Positions 16,066-23,264 of a stretch of DNA of 64,000 nt are shown piece after piece. The translations under genes were made by a program, and so were the position numbers. The stretch comes from Hafnia paralvei ATCC 29927 (GTDB lineage: Bacteria > Pseudomonadota > Gammaproteobacteria > Enterobacterales > Enterobacteriaceae). The notes under the pieces are model-generated. The model was given only the letters and a program-made list of their open reading frames with translations, was not told where the DNA came from and made no database searches. The DNA lies in NCBI RefSeq assembly GCF_001655005.1, contig NZ_LXET01000029.1, forward strand, positions 62,001 to 126,000, written 5' to 3'. Numbering within the stretch: position 1 is the stretch's first letter; each line of letters starts with the position of its first letter.

Positions 16066-17370
16066 ATGCGTATTATCGTGCTGGGGAGTGGGGTAGTCGG
16101 CGTTGCGAGTGCTTGGTATCTGGCGCGGGCTGGTCATGAGGTCGTGGTGCTGGATCGACAAGATGGTCCTGCTCTCGAAACCAGTGCAGCAAACGCAGGA
16201 CAAATATCGCCCGGTTATGCTGCTCCTTGGGCTGCGCCTGGGGTGCCGTTGAAAGCCATCAAATGGATGTTTCAACGCCATGCGCCTTTGGCTATTCGGT
16301 TGGATGGCACGACCGATCAGCTACGTTGGATGTGGCAAATGCTGCGTAACTGCGATAGTTCGCACTATGCGCTCAATAAATCTCGCATGGTTCGCCTGTC
16401 AGAATACAGCCGCGACTGCCTGAAAGCACTACGTGCAGAAACCAATATCCATTACGAAGGTCGCCAGAAAGGGACTCTACAACTGTTTCGTACCGCTCAA
16501 CAGTTTGAAAATGCCGCTCGTGATATTGACGTGCTGAAAGACGCTGGCGTTCCTTATCGATTAATGGAAGCCACAGAGCTTGGCTCGGTGGAGCCTGCTT
16601 TAGCGCAGGTACAGCATAAGTTGACTGGTGGTCTGCAGTTGCCTAATGACGAAACCGGTGACTGTCAGCTGTTTACTCAACAGTTAGCGACAATGGCGCA
16701 GCGTGAAGGTGTCGAGTTCCGTTTTAACACGCCGGTCGATCGCCTGTTGAAACAGGGAAATCAGATTGCGGGTGTGCAATGCGGGAACGACGTTATCACT
16801 GGTGATGCCTATGTCGTGGCTTTTGGCTCTTACTCAACGGCGCTGTTACACGACATGCTCGCGATACCGGTTTATCCGCTTAAAGGTTATTCGTTGACTA
16901 TTCCGATTACGCGTCCGGACGGCGCGCCAGTGTCTACCGTTTTGGATGAAACGTACAAGATTGCTATTACGCGTTTCGACCAACGGATCCGCGTCGGCGG
17001 AATGGCTGAGATTGTGGGCTTTAATACACATTTATTGGACGCGAGACGTAAAACGCTGGAAATGGTTGTGCGCGATCTCTATCCAAACGGCGGTAATATT
17101 GAACAGGCCAAATTCTGGACTGGCCTACGACCTATGACGCCAGACGGCACGCCAATGGTCGGTAAAACGCCGATCAAGAACCTTTATTTAAACACTGGGC
17201 ACGGTACATTAGGTTGGACTATGGCTTGTGGTTCCGGTCAATTGTTGGCGGATATTATTTCAGGCGTCACGCCAGCGATTCCATCTGAAGATCTTTCTGT
17301 CGCACGCTATGACAAATCTTTTCGCCAACAGAGCGGACGTAGCCTAAGCGATATTCATACCGCACACTAA
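16066..17370 (+). CDS. dadA: D-amino acid dehydrogenase, small subunit
   Basis: FAD-dependent membrane-associated dehydrogenase that oxidises D-alanine to pyruvate and ammonia and feeds electrons to quinones. The product is 434 residues, 432 in E. coli. The FAD motif G-S-G-V-V-G-V-A-S-A is followed by E-T-S-A-A-N-A-G-Q-I-S-P-G-Y; the C-terminal flavin-contacting N-T-G-H-G-T-L-G-W-T-M is intact. The ATG at 16066, with GGAG 6 nt upstream, gives the family N-terminus; the GTG-like extension upstream is not needed. dadX follows after 145 bp, and together they convert L-alanine through D-alanine to pyruvate. Confidence 0.96.
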   Translation: MRIIVLGSGVVGVASAWYLARAGHEVVVLDRQDGPALETSAANAGQISPGYAAPWAAPGVPLKAIKWMFQRHAPLAIRLDGTTDQLRWMWQMLRNCDSSHYALNKSRMVRLSEYSRDCLKALRAETNIHYEGRQKGTLQLFRTAQQFENAARDIDVLKDAGVPYRLMEATELGSVEPALAQVQHKLTGGLQLPNDETGDCQLFTQQLATMAQREGVEFRFNTPVDRLLKQGNQIAGVQCGNDVITGDAYVVAFGSYSTALLHDMLAIPVYPLKGYSLTIPITRPDGAPVSTVLDETYKIAITRFDQRIRVGGMAEIVGFNTHLLDARRKTLEMVVRDLYPNGGNIEQAKFWTGLRPMTPDGTPMVGKTPIKNLYLNTGHGTLGWTMACGSGQLLADIISGVTPAIPSEDLSVARYDKSFRQQSGRSLSDIHTAH

Positions 17371-17515
17371 CAATTAAAAACGCCGCAGGAGCGGTTAATG
17401 CTAGCCCCGTGTATCTCGATCTCTTAAACGATCAGCATTACGCGGGAGGATCGTTACTCCTTCTATACGGCTGCGGTTCACCTGCATTTTCGTATTATTT
17501 TTATAGGAGAGGGCT

Positions 17516-18586
17516 ATGCCTCGTCCCATTCGTGCGACCATCGATTTGTCGGCCTTAACTCACAATCTCGATCAGATTCGCCAGCAGACGCCAGAGGCTA
17601 AAATCTGGTCAGTCGTCAAAGCAAACGCCTACGGGCATGGGCTAAGTCGTATTTGGCGAGCGTTGGCAAAAACCGATGGCTTTGCGTTACTCGACATTGA
17701 AGAAGCGATTTTGCTGCGTGAACAGGGATGGCAGGGGCCAATCCTGTTGCTAGAGGGGTTCTTTCAACCGCAGGATCTACAACTCATTGATAGATACCGT
17801 CTCACCACGACAATCCATAATGAATCACAGTTACAAATGTTGGGGCGAGCTCGTTTAAGTGCGCCGGTTGATATCTATCTAAAAGTGAACACCGGTATGC
17901 ACCGTTTAGGCTTTATGCCTGAGCAATTGATGGCGATTTATCATTCCGCGCGAGCACTGCCAAACGTGGATCACATTACGTTGATGACCCATTTTGCTAA
18001 TGCCGACAACCATCTGGGCGTGGAGTCACCGCTGGCTGCGTTTAATGCGGCCGCCGTCGATATTTCAGCACCACGCTGTTTGGCAAATTCGGCAGCTACG
18101 CTGTGGCATCAACCAACGCACGCCGATTGGGTCAGACCTGGGATTGTTCTCTATGGGGCATCGCCAACCGGTCGCTGGCATGATATTGCAGAAAGTCACT
18201 TACGTCCGGTCATGAGCTTGCGCAGCGAAATTATTGCTATCCAAAACATACAATCAGGCGACAGCGTTGGGTATGGTAGCCGCTATCAAGCGGTACAACC
18301 TCAGCGAATAGGTATCGTGGCCTGCGGCTATGCGGATGGTTATCCGCGCCATGCAACATCGGGAACACCTGTATGGGTTAGCGGGCAGCGCACTCAGTTA
18401 TTAGGTACGGTTTCAATGGATATGCTCGCCATTGATTTAACTGCGTTGCCAGAAGTGCAAGTCGGTGAATCTGTCGAGCTGTGGGGACAAAACCTGCCGG
18501 TAGATGATGTTGCGCAGTCCGCAGGGACTATTGGTTATGAATTACTCTGTGCAGTGGCCCCGAGAGTGCCTGTAACGGTGTTATAA
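17516..18586 (+). CDS. dadX: Catabolic alanine racemase
   Basis: PLP-dependent fold-type III racemase that interconverts L- and D-alanine, supplying substrate for DadA. The 356 residues equal the E. coli length. Lys35 in W-S-V-V-K-A-N-A-Y-G-H-G binds PLP and Tyr253 in V-G-Y-G-S-R-Y is the opposing catalytic base. The conserved V-S-M-D-M block is in the C-terminal barrel domain. TAGGAGAGGG precedes the ATG. In the 145-bp dadA-dadX gap a 7-bp repeat pair (TAATGCT at 17397, AGCATTA at 17434) could form a stem-loop. The gene ends at a strong bidirectional terminator. Confidence 0.95.
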   Translation: MPRPIRATIDLSALTHNLDQIRQQTPEAKIWSVVKANAYGHGLSRIWRALAKTDGFALLDIEEAILLREQGWQGPILLLEGFFQPQDLQLIDRYRLTTTIHNESQLQMLGRARLSAPVDIYLKVNTGMHRLGFMPEQLMAIYHSARALPNVDHITLMTHFANADNHLGVESPLAAFNAAAVDISAPRCLANSAATLWHQPTHADWVRPGIVLYGASPTGRWHDIAESHLRPVMSLRSEIIAIQNIQSGDSVGYGSRYQAVQPQRIGIVACGYADGYPRHATSGTPVWVSGQRTQLLGTVSMDMLAIDLTALPEVQVGESVELWGQNLPVDDVAQSAGTIGYELLCAVAPRVPVTVL

Positions 18587-18612
18587 CGGAAAAGTATCTT
18601 GCTTGGCTCAAT

Positions 18613-18653
18613 AAAAAAGAGCGGAACATCTCATGGTGCTCCGCTCTTTTTTT
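18613..18653. terminator. Bidirectional terminator between dadX and the efflux gene
   Basis: Stem AGAGCGGA / TCCGCTCT, extended by further pairs, flanked by six A on the left and seven T on the right. It lies between convergent stops at 18586 and 18661 and can end transcription from both sides. Confidence 0.9.
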
Positions 18654-18660
18654 AGGGCGA

Positions 18661-19860
18661 TTAGGCTTGATGAACCGATTTAACGCGCCCCTTTAGTTTG
18701 CTGCTCAGTAAGCGTGCGGAGAGCGCGAGCACCGCCCCCAACAGCATCACTAGCGCTAAAGCGGGTTTGGCTGCCATCGGCAGTGCGATGGCGACGAGCG
18801 CGATGCAGGAGCCTATCGCCATCTGCACAAATCCAACCAAGGCTGACGCAATCCCTGCTTCGTCAGAATAAGGCTCTAGTGCATAGCTAGTGGCAGGTCC
18901 CATGATAAAGGCCAAACCGGCACAGGCGCTGGCTACGGGCAGCATATAGCTCAGCCAGTGCTGGCTGGCGTCTACTGGCAGCAAGTGCATGCCCACAAAA
19001 AGGCCGATGCAGCCCAATGCCATTAGCAGAGTCCCCAGCATCAGGCAGAACGGGCGGCCTGCACGTTGAATCACTTTATTGGCGATGAGGCTGACGAACA
19101 AAATCCAAAAGCCGTTACCACCAAAGATAAGCGAGAACACCAGCGGAGAAAGTTTGCCGTCAGTCATGAGTACGGTAGGCGCGAAGGAGACATAGGTAAT
19201 CGCCATTCCCATCGCGCCAGCGTTAACCAGCGCAAAGCGTAAGAAGCGACTGTTGCTTAGAATACGAGCATATTGTTTTAACGGAAGACCTTTCACCGGT
19301 TTAGTGTCGGCAGGGCGAGTTTCTGGCAGCCAAATAGCGATAATGACGAAAACTACGACGGCATAAAACACCAGGAACCAGAACGGAGCGCGCCAGTTAA
19401 ACAACTCGGCCAGAATGCCGCCGAGTAGCGGCGCTAACGCTGGCACGATATTTAGCGTACCGTTGAGAAATCCAAATGCTTTCGCCGCTTCGTTACCGTT
19501 CAGACGATCGCGAACACCGCTGAAGCACACCACGCCGGTGCAGCATACGGCGCATCCTTGAATGACACGAGCGAGCACAAAAATATCCGAAGAGTTGGAC
19601 AGCGCGGCGACGGTTGAGCCTAAGATATACAGGGCTATGCCGATCAGTGCGATAGGCCGCCGACCAAACTTATCAACCAGAGGCCCCGCGATAAGCTGTC
19701 CTAGTCCCATCACCAACAGGAACAGTGAAATCGTGGACTGAATGACTTCGTTTTTAACCTGAAAATCCGCGGCAATAGCGGGGATGGTCGGTAGGAAAAG
19801 ATCTATCCCCAAAGGGCCAAATAAGACAAGACTGAGCAGGAGCAGAATATAGTTTCGCAT
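18661..19860 (-). CDS. Bcr/CflA-type (DHA1) multidrug efflux transporter
   Basis: Twelve-helix major facilitator of 399 residues. The first periplasmic-side helix pair has the drug-antiporter pattern G-I-D-L-F-L-P-T-I-P-A-I-A-x-D-F, the loop A motif is G-P-L-V-D-K-F-G-R-R-P, and motif C-like P-A-L-A-P-L-L-G-G is in helix 5. This places it in the Bcr/CflA/MdtL/CmlA group that exports drugs such as bicyclomycin or chloramphenicol by proton exchange. The actual substrate cannot be read from the sequence. No strong Shine-Dalgarno is visible before the ATG. It stands alone between dadX and an exonuclease gene. Confidence 0.85.
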   Translation of the reverse strand: MRNYILLLLSLVLFGPLGIDLFLPTIPAIAADFQVKNEVIQSTISLFLLVMGLGQLIAGPLVDKFGRRPIALIGIALYILGSTVAALSNSSDIFVLARVIQGCAVCCTGVVCFSGVRDRLNGNEAAKAFGFLNGTLNIVPALAPLLGGILAELFNWRAPFWFLVFYAVVVFVIIAIWLPETRPADTKPVKGLPLKQYARILSNSRFLRFALVNAGAMGMAITYVSFAPTVLMTDGKLSPLVFSLIFGGNGFWILFVSLIANKVIQRAGRPFCLMLGTLLMALGCIGLFVGMHLLPVDASQHWLSYMLPVASACAGLAFIMGPATSYALEPYSDEAGIASALVGFVQMAIGSCIALVAIALPMAAKPALALVMLLGAVLALSARLLSSKLKGRVKSVHQA

Positions 19861-19913
19861 AGGTTTATTTTATGGTTTTTGTGGTCAGTTAAGCAGGTAG
19901 AACTTATCAGCTA

Positions 19914-20483
19914 TCAATGATGACTTTCTAGCGCCGACGGTATCACACGTAGGGAGCGGAAGATATCTGAGACATAGCGCGCTTGGTGGCAGGCATCGTC
20001 TAATGGCAAATGCGGAACCCCTTCGAAAGCGCGTGTTTTCTTTGGGTCAAAGCCCAGTGTTCTGGCTAACGTCACTAAAGTGCGAACGTCTTGAGTTCGC
20101 CAAAAATCCCATGGACAGACCATTTCCAACTGTTGATAGGCGTGCTCGAGTATGCTGCAGTCAAATTCTTTACCGTTGCCCCAAACATGAATTTTATCGC
20201 TGCTGTTGATGTGAATAAATCGGCTAAATTGCGTCAGCGTTTTCTTTAAGGTTTCTGTGCCTGAAAAGGCTTCTTTACGCGCGGCGTCAGACTGCTGCGC
20301 CCACCATGCGACGGTATCGGCGCTGATCGTACGGTTAGGCTGTGGTTTTTGTGGGCTAATTTGAGCAGCAAATGTTTCGCCCAGCGCCCCTGTCAACGGC
20401 TCGAAAAATACGGCAGCAATGGAGAGGATCACCGCGCTCGGGGTGGTATCCAGCGTTTCAATATCCAGCATGAGGTGGTGCAT
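19914..20483 (-). CDS. DEDDh 3'-5' exonuclease (DexA / Rv2179c-like)
   Basis: Protein of 189 residues with the RNase H-fold exonuclease motifs in order: Asp7-x-Glu9 in M-L-D-I-E-T-L-D, Asp108 in W-G-N-G-K-E-F-D, and His158 with Asp163 in H-L-P-L-D-D-A. This arrangement, together with the W-W-x-x-Q-S/D-x-x-A-R motif near residue 60, matches phage T4 DexA and the Rv2179c-like 3'-5' exoribonuclease group rather than DnaQ or ExoX. Such genes are often phage-derived, but no other phage gene is nearby and base use is ordinary. A weak TAGGAT site precedes the ATG. Confidence 0.82.
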   Translation of the reverse strand: MHHLMLDIETLDTTPSAVILSIAAVFFEPLTGALGETFAAQISPQKPQPNRTISADTVAWWAQQSDAARKEAFSGTETLKKTLTQFSRFIHINSSDKIHVWGNGKEFDCSILEHAYQQLEMVCPWDFWRTQDVRTLVTLARTLGFDPKKTRAFEGVPHLPLDDACHQARYVSDIFRSLRVIPSALESHH

Positions 20484-20503
20484 AGCGATCCTAACGTTGA
20501 TAA

Positions 20504-20531
20504 GAAAAAAAATGCCCGATAAACGGGCATT
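20504..20531 (-). terminator. Terminator of yccJ
   Basis: Stem ATGCCCG / CGGGCAT with a short loop and eight A on its left, a U-tract for minus-strand transcription, 18 bp beyond the yccJ stop and upstream of the exonuclease gene. Confidence 0.85.
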
Positions 20532-20548
20532 ATCTGAGCAAAGACGAA

Positions 20549-20764
20549 TTATACGTTGGCGCGGAAAATAGTCTCTTCACCCCAAAATAACTCATCTTTA
20601 TCTGTTTTAGAGAACGCTAGAGGCAATACTTCATCGCTGCCTTCGTCCCAAATTTTTTGTGCTAGAACTTCGTCGTTCTTCGCTAATTCGAAAATGGCGT
20701 GTGCAATTTCGATAGAGGTTTCACGTAGACGCGCCCATTCGGCAATATGGTGTGGATCTGACAT
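20549..20764 (-). CDS. yccJ: YccJ family small protein
   Basis: Acidic soluble protein of 71 residues, 75 in E. coli. The shared pattern is E-W-A-x-L-R-x-T-S-x-E-I-A-x-A-I-F-E, then K-I-W-x-E-G-S-D-E-V-L and K-T-D-K-D-x-L-F-W-G-E. Its function is unknown. In E. coli it is co-transcribed behind wrbA, an RpoS-dependent quinone oxidoreductase; wrbA is not next to it here, so yccJ has its own promoter. AAGGAGA precedes the ATG at good spacing, and it ends at its own terminator. Confidence 0.92.
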   Translation of the reverse strand: MSDPHHIAEWARLRETSIEIAHAIFELAKNDEVLAQKIWDEGSDEVLPLAFSKTDKDELFWGEETIFRANV

Positions 20765-20973
20765 AACGGTCTCCTTAGATGCGATCGAAGTAACCTGATC
20801 TAGTATGAACCTGTTTTCGCTGGTGGGTTAGTTTTGTCAGGCTAAGTGCTATAAATTTAACCACTTACCTCAGAGAGCATCGACAAAATCCCCGAGCCGC
20901 TTGTGTTTTACCTTATCGCAGGTATTAGCATCTCGCCACTGATATATACATCGATGCCGCTTATTGCTTGAAC

Positions 20974-21084
20974 TATAATCGTCATCTTTCAGGCTTCCGA
21001 TGCGTTGGCTACTTTTGCTGCCCTAATCACTGACTGATGTAAGCTCATTGGGGCTCACTTGCCGCCTGAAATCTATTGAGTATA
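20974..21084 (+). repeat. ERIC element upstream of yceK
   Basis: Degenerate copy of the enterobacterial repetitive intergenic consensus. Recognisable are the terminal part TAATCGTCATCTT, the conserved GCGTTGGCTAC block, CACTGACTGATGTAAGCTCA with TTGGGGCTCACTTGCCGCCTG, and the end ATTGAGTATA. It lies within a 335-bp gap and ends 15 nt before the yceK start codon, so it must overlap the yceK leader or promoter. Confidence 0.75.
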
Positions 21085-21099
21085 TAGAGAGACATTTCG

Positions 21100-21339
21100 A
21101 TGACAGCTTTATGGCTAAAATATCTATTGCTGATGGTATGTGTTGCGTCGCTCAGCGGTTGCGGGAGCATCATTAGCCGAACGGTAGGGAAGGGGCACGG
21201 ATACCAATATTATCCGGGAGTGCAGTGGGATTTACGCGACAGCCCATGGCGCTATGTAACTGCGCTGGACGTGCCGTTCTCGCTGATTGCCGATACGTTT
21301 ATGTTGCCATTTGATGCTAAGCATGGCCCATACGACTGA
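21100..21339 (+). CDS. yceK: YceK-family outer-membrane lipoprotein
   Basis: Lipoprotein of 79 residues, DUF1375. The signal peptide ends in the lipobox L-S-G-C, with Cys21 lipidated and Gly after it. The mature part G-S-I-I-S-R-T-V-G-x-G-H-G-Y-Q-Y-Y-P-G-V-Q-W-D matches E. coli YceK closely, and the end H-G-P-Y-D corresponds to H-G-P-Y-E. Its function is unknown. An ERIC repeat abuts the ribosome-binding region. It is convergent with the AriR-like gene, with only 12 bp between the stops and no clear terminator. Confidence 0.92.
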   Translation: MTALWLKYLLLMVCVASLSGCGSIISRTVGKGHGYQYYPGVQWDLRDSPWRYVTALDVPFSLIADTFMLPFDAKHGPYD

Positions 21340-21351
21340 GTTCGCTCTGGA

Positions 21352-21606
21352 TTATTTGCTTTCGACTAATCGCTTACGACGCAGCAGGTTTTCATCTCCG
21401 ATCAAGCGATCGATAGCGCTCAATAATAACGTCTTGCGCTCTATGCTGGTCTCCTGATCGGCGGAATGAGCAAGTGAGTTGATTAATTTCCCATAAACGA
21501 TATCGCCTTCGGCACCGACTAAATCGCTAACGGCTTCACCAATAATTTTCGAAACTTCACTGCGAAACAAACTCTGAGCCACATCATCAATCAGCAAGGT
21601 ATTCAT
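21352..21606 (-). CDS. AriR/YmgB-like small regulator
   Basis: Protein of 84 residues in the biofilm and acid-resistance YmgB/AriR family by pattern: S-K-I-I-G-E-A-V-S-D-L with G-D-I-V-Y-G-K-L-I-N-S-L-A-H-S compares with AriR S-A-V-L-G-Q-A-V-T-N-L and G-D-N-V-N-N-K-N-I-I-L-S-L-I-H-S. AriR-type proteins act as small connectors to the Rcs phosphorelay, with suggested DNA binding, in E. coli. AAGGA lies 8 nt before the ATG. In E. coli ariR sits in the blue-light-regulated ycgZ-ymgA-ariR operon; here it is alone, 480 bp from a porin gene. Confidence 0.68.
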   Translation of the reverse strand: MNTLLIDDVAQSLFRSEVSKIIGEAVSDLVGAEGDIVYGKLINSLAHSADQETSIERKTLLLSAIDRLIGDENLLRRKRLVESK

Positions 21607-22101
21607 CGGTAAATTCCTTAAGAGTGTTGAAGCACATGGTGTTTAAACGTGTTTTTTAAAATATCGCGTTTACGTTTTAAATAAGTTTAAAACGTTGCGC
21701 TTCGAGGCATGCGTTTTAGTTGACCAAGATAACAGTCGAGCTAGGAAACTAAACCTCAGAAGTATAGCCTCATTTGTCGCAGGTCTACTTCAAATCAGGC
21801 TTTTGATAATTTAAAAAATGTTAGCAAACATTTTTATATTTCTGTTGTGCTGCCAAGAAGTCGCGCGGTGAATTAATCGCCAAGTCAATAACGTTTCAAA
21901 GACCTTTTATTAGGTACTTAATTAACCAAAGTTTTTCTGGGAAATAACCATATATTCATTAAGCCTAAATCAATGTCATCAGAAGTATTATTTCTGCAAT
22001 AAAATTTTCATCTCCATCCGGTAAAACATCTTCGCCTTCAGAGGTAGTGAGATGAAAGGCATACCAAATTTAATGCAGATAACCATTCGATGGATGAAAA
22101 A
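21607..22101. other. 495-bp regulatory region between AriR-like gene and porin
   Basis: AT-rich, no open frame of note. A perfect 9-bp inverted repeat (AAAAATGTT / AACATTTTT, 4-nt loop) lies at 21814-21835. The AACATTTTT half resembles OmpR-type porin operator half-sites, but I cannot show a full OmpR array. Confidence 0.4.
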
Positions 22102-23205
22102 ATGAAAAAAAGCGCGCTGGCAATGATGATGACCTTGGCCGTTGCTTCTTTGGCAACACCTGTTTTGCATGCAGCAGAAGTTTACAATAAAGATGGCAAT
22201 AAGCTGGATATGTATGGTCGCGTAAAGGCTGAACACTACCTTTCAGATAATCAGTCGGTGGATGGCGACCAGTCCTATGTACGCTTTGGCTTCAAAGGTG
22301 TTACCCAAATTAGCGATACCTTGCAGGGTTTTGGTCAGTGGGAGTATCAGATTGCCGCTAACCGCGCTGAAAGTGATGGCGCCACGGGAACCAAAACGCG
22401 TTTAGGTTTTGCTGGTCTGCGATTCAGTGAATTTGGCTCGTTTGACTATGGCCGTAATTATGGTGCGTTGTATGACGTGGAAGCGTGGACGGATATGCTT
22501 CCTGAGTTTGGTGGCGATAGCTATACCAAAGCCGATAATTTCATGACAGGGCGTAGTACGGGGGTTGCAACTTACCGTAACCGTGATTTCTTCGGGCTGG
22601 TTGACGGTCTGAATTTTGCTCTGCAATATCAGGGCAAAAATGAAAACGATCGCGATATTACTAAGCAAAATGGCGATGGTTATTCGTTATCAACGACTTA
22701 TGAAATTGTCGATGGCATTTCTATCGGTGCAGCCTATGCGTCTTCCGATCGTACTCAAGATCAGCAGAATTTAGCTTTTGGTCATGGGGATAAAGCGGAT
22801 GCATGGACGGGGGGCTTAAAATATGATGCTAATAACGTTTACCTGGCCGCAATGTATGCAGAAACGCGAAATATGACGCCTATTTCAGGGACTGCAGAGA
22901 TCAATGGGGTGAATACCAACGTGAAAGGTCTTGCAAATAAAACACAAAACGTCGAGGTTATTGCTCAATACCAGTTTGATTTTGGCCTGCGTCCATCGCT
23001 GGGATATATCCAGTCAAAAGGTAAGGATATTGAGGGGATCGGCGATGCGGATCTGGTGAAATATATTGATGTAGCGGCAACCTATTACTTCAACAAAAAT
23101 ATGTCAGCCTTTGTTGATTACAAAATTAATCAGCTCAATGATAATAATCCGCTGAATTTGAAGACCGATGACGTAGTAGCATTAGGGCTGGTTTATCAGT
23201 TCTAA
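22102..23205 (+). CDS. OmpC/OmpF-family general porin
   Basis: Trimeric 16-strand outer-membrane porin of 367 residues. The signal peptide is cleaved after V-L-H-A (residue 24), and the mature start A-E-V-Y-N-K-D-G-N-K-L-D-x-Y-G-R-V is typical. The constriction loop 3 motif P-E-F-G-G-D is present, and the last residue is Phe after V-Y-Q, needed for BAM recognition. I prefer the ATG at 22102, which follows GGATG, over the in-frame ATG at 22090, which has no ribosome-binding site. It clearly belongs to the OmpC/OmpF/PhoE/OmpN family, but the neighbourhood does not identify which. It is followed by a hairpin. Confidence 0.9.
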   Translation: MKKSALAMMMTLAVASLATPVLHAAEVYNKDGNKLDMYGRVKAEHYLSDNQSVDGDQSYVRFGFKGVTQISDTLQGFGQWEYQIAANRAESDGATGTKTRLGFAGLRFSEFGSFDYGRNYGALYDVEAWTDMLPEFGGDSYTKADNFMTGRSTGVATYRNRDFFGLVDGLNFALQYQGKNENDRDITKQNGDGYSLSTTYEIVDGISIGAAYASSDRTQDQQNLAFGHGDKADAWTGGLKYDANNVYLAAMYAETRNMTPISGTAEINGVNTNVKGLANKTQNVEVIAQYQFDFGLRPSLGYIQSKGKDIEGIGDADLVKYIDVAATYYFNKNMSAFVDYKINQLNDNNPLNLKTDDVVALGLVYQF

Positions 23206-23228
23206 TTCATTATCGCACAGCGATAGAA

Positions 23229-23257
23229 CCCCGCCATTTTTTAAAAGAATGGCGGGG
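23229..23257. terminator. Hairpin between porin and YddA-type gene
   Basis: Perfect 10-bp stem CCCCGCCATT / AATGGCGGGG between two convergent stops (23205 and 23265). No U-tract on either side; a bidirectional terminator is inferred from position and strength. Confidence 0.65.
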
Positions 23258-23264
23258 TGACTAT

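Noticed and set aside
19914..23257. Prophage or genomic island from the exonuclease to the porin
   Set aside because: No integrase, attachment repeats, phage structural genes or composition shift; yccJ and yceK are ordinary chromosomal genes.
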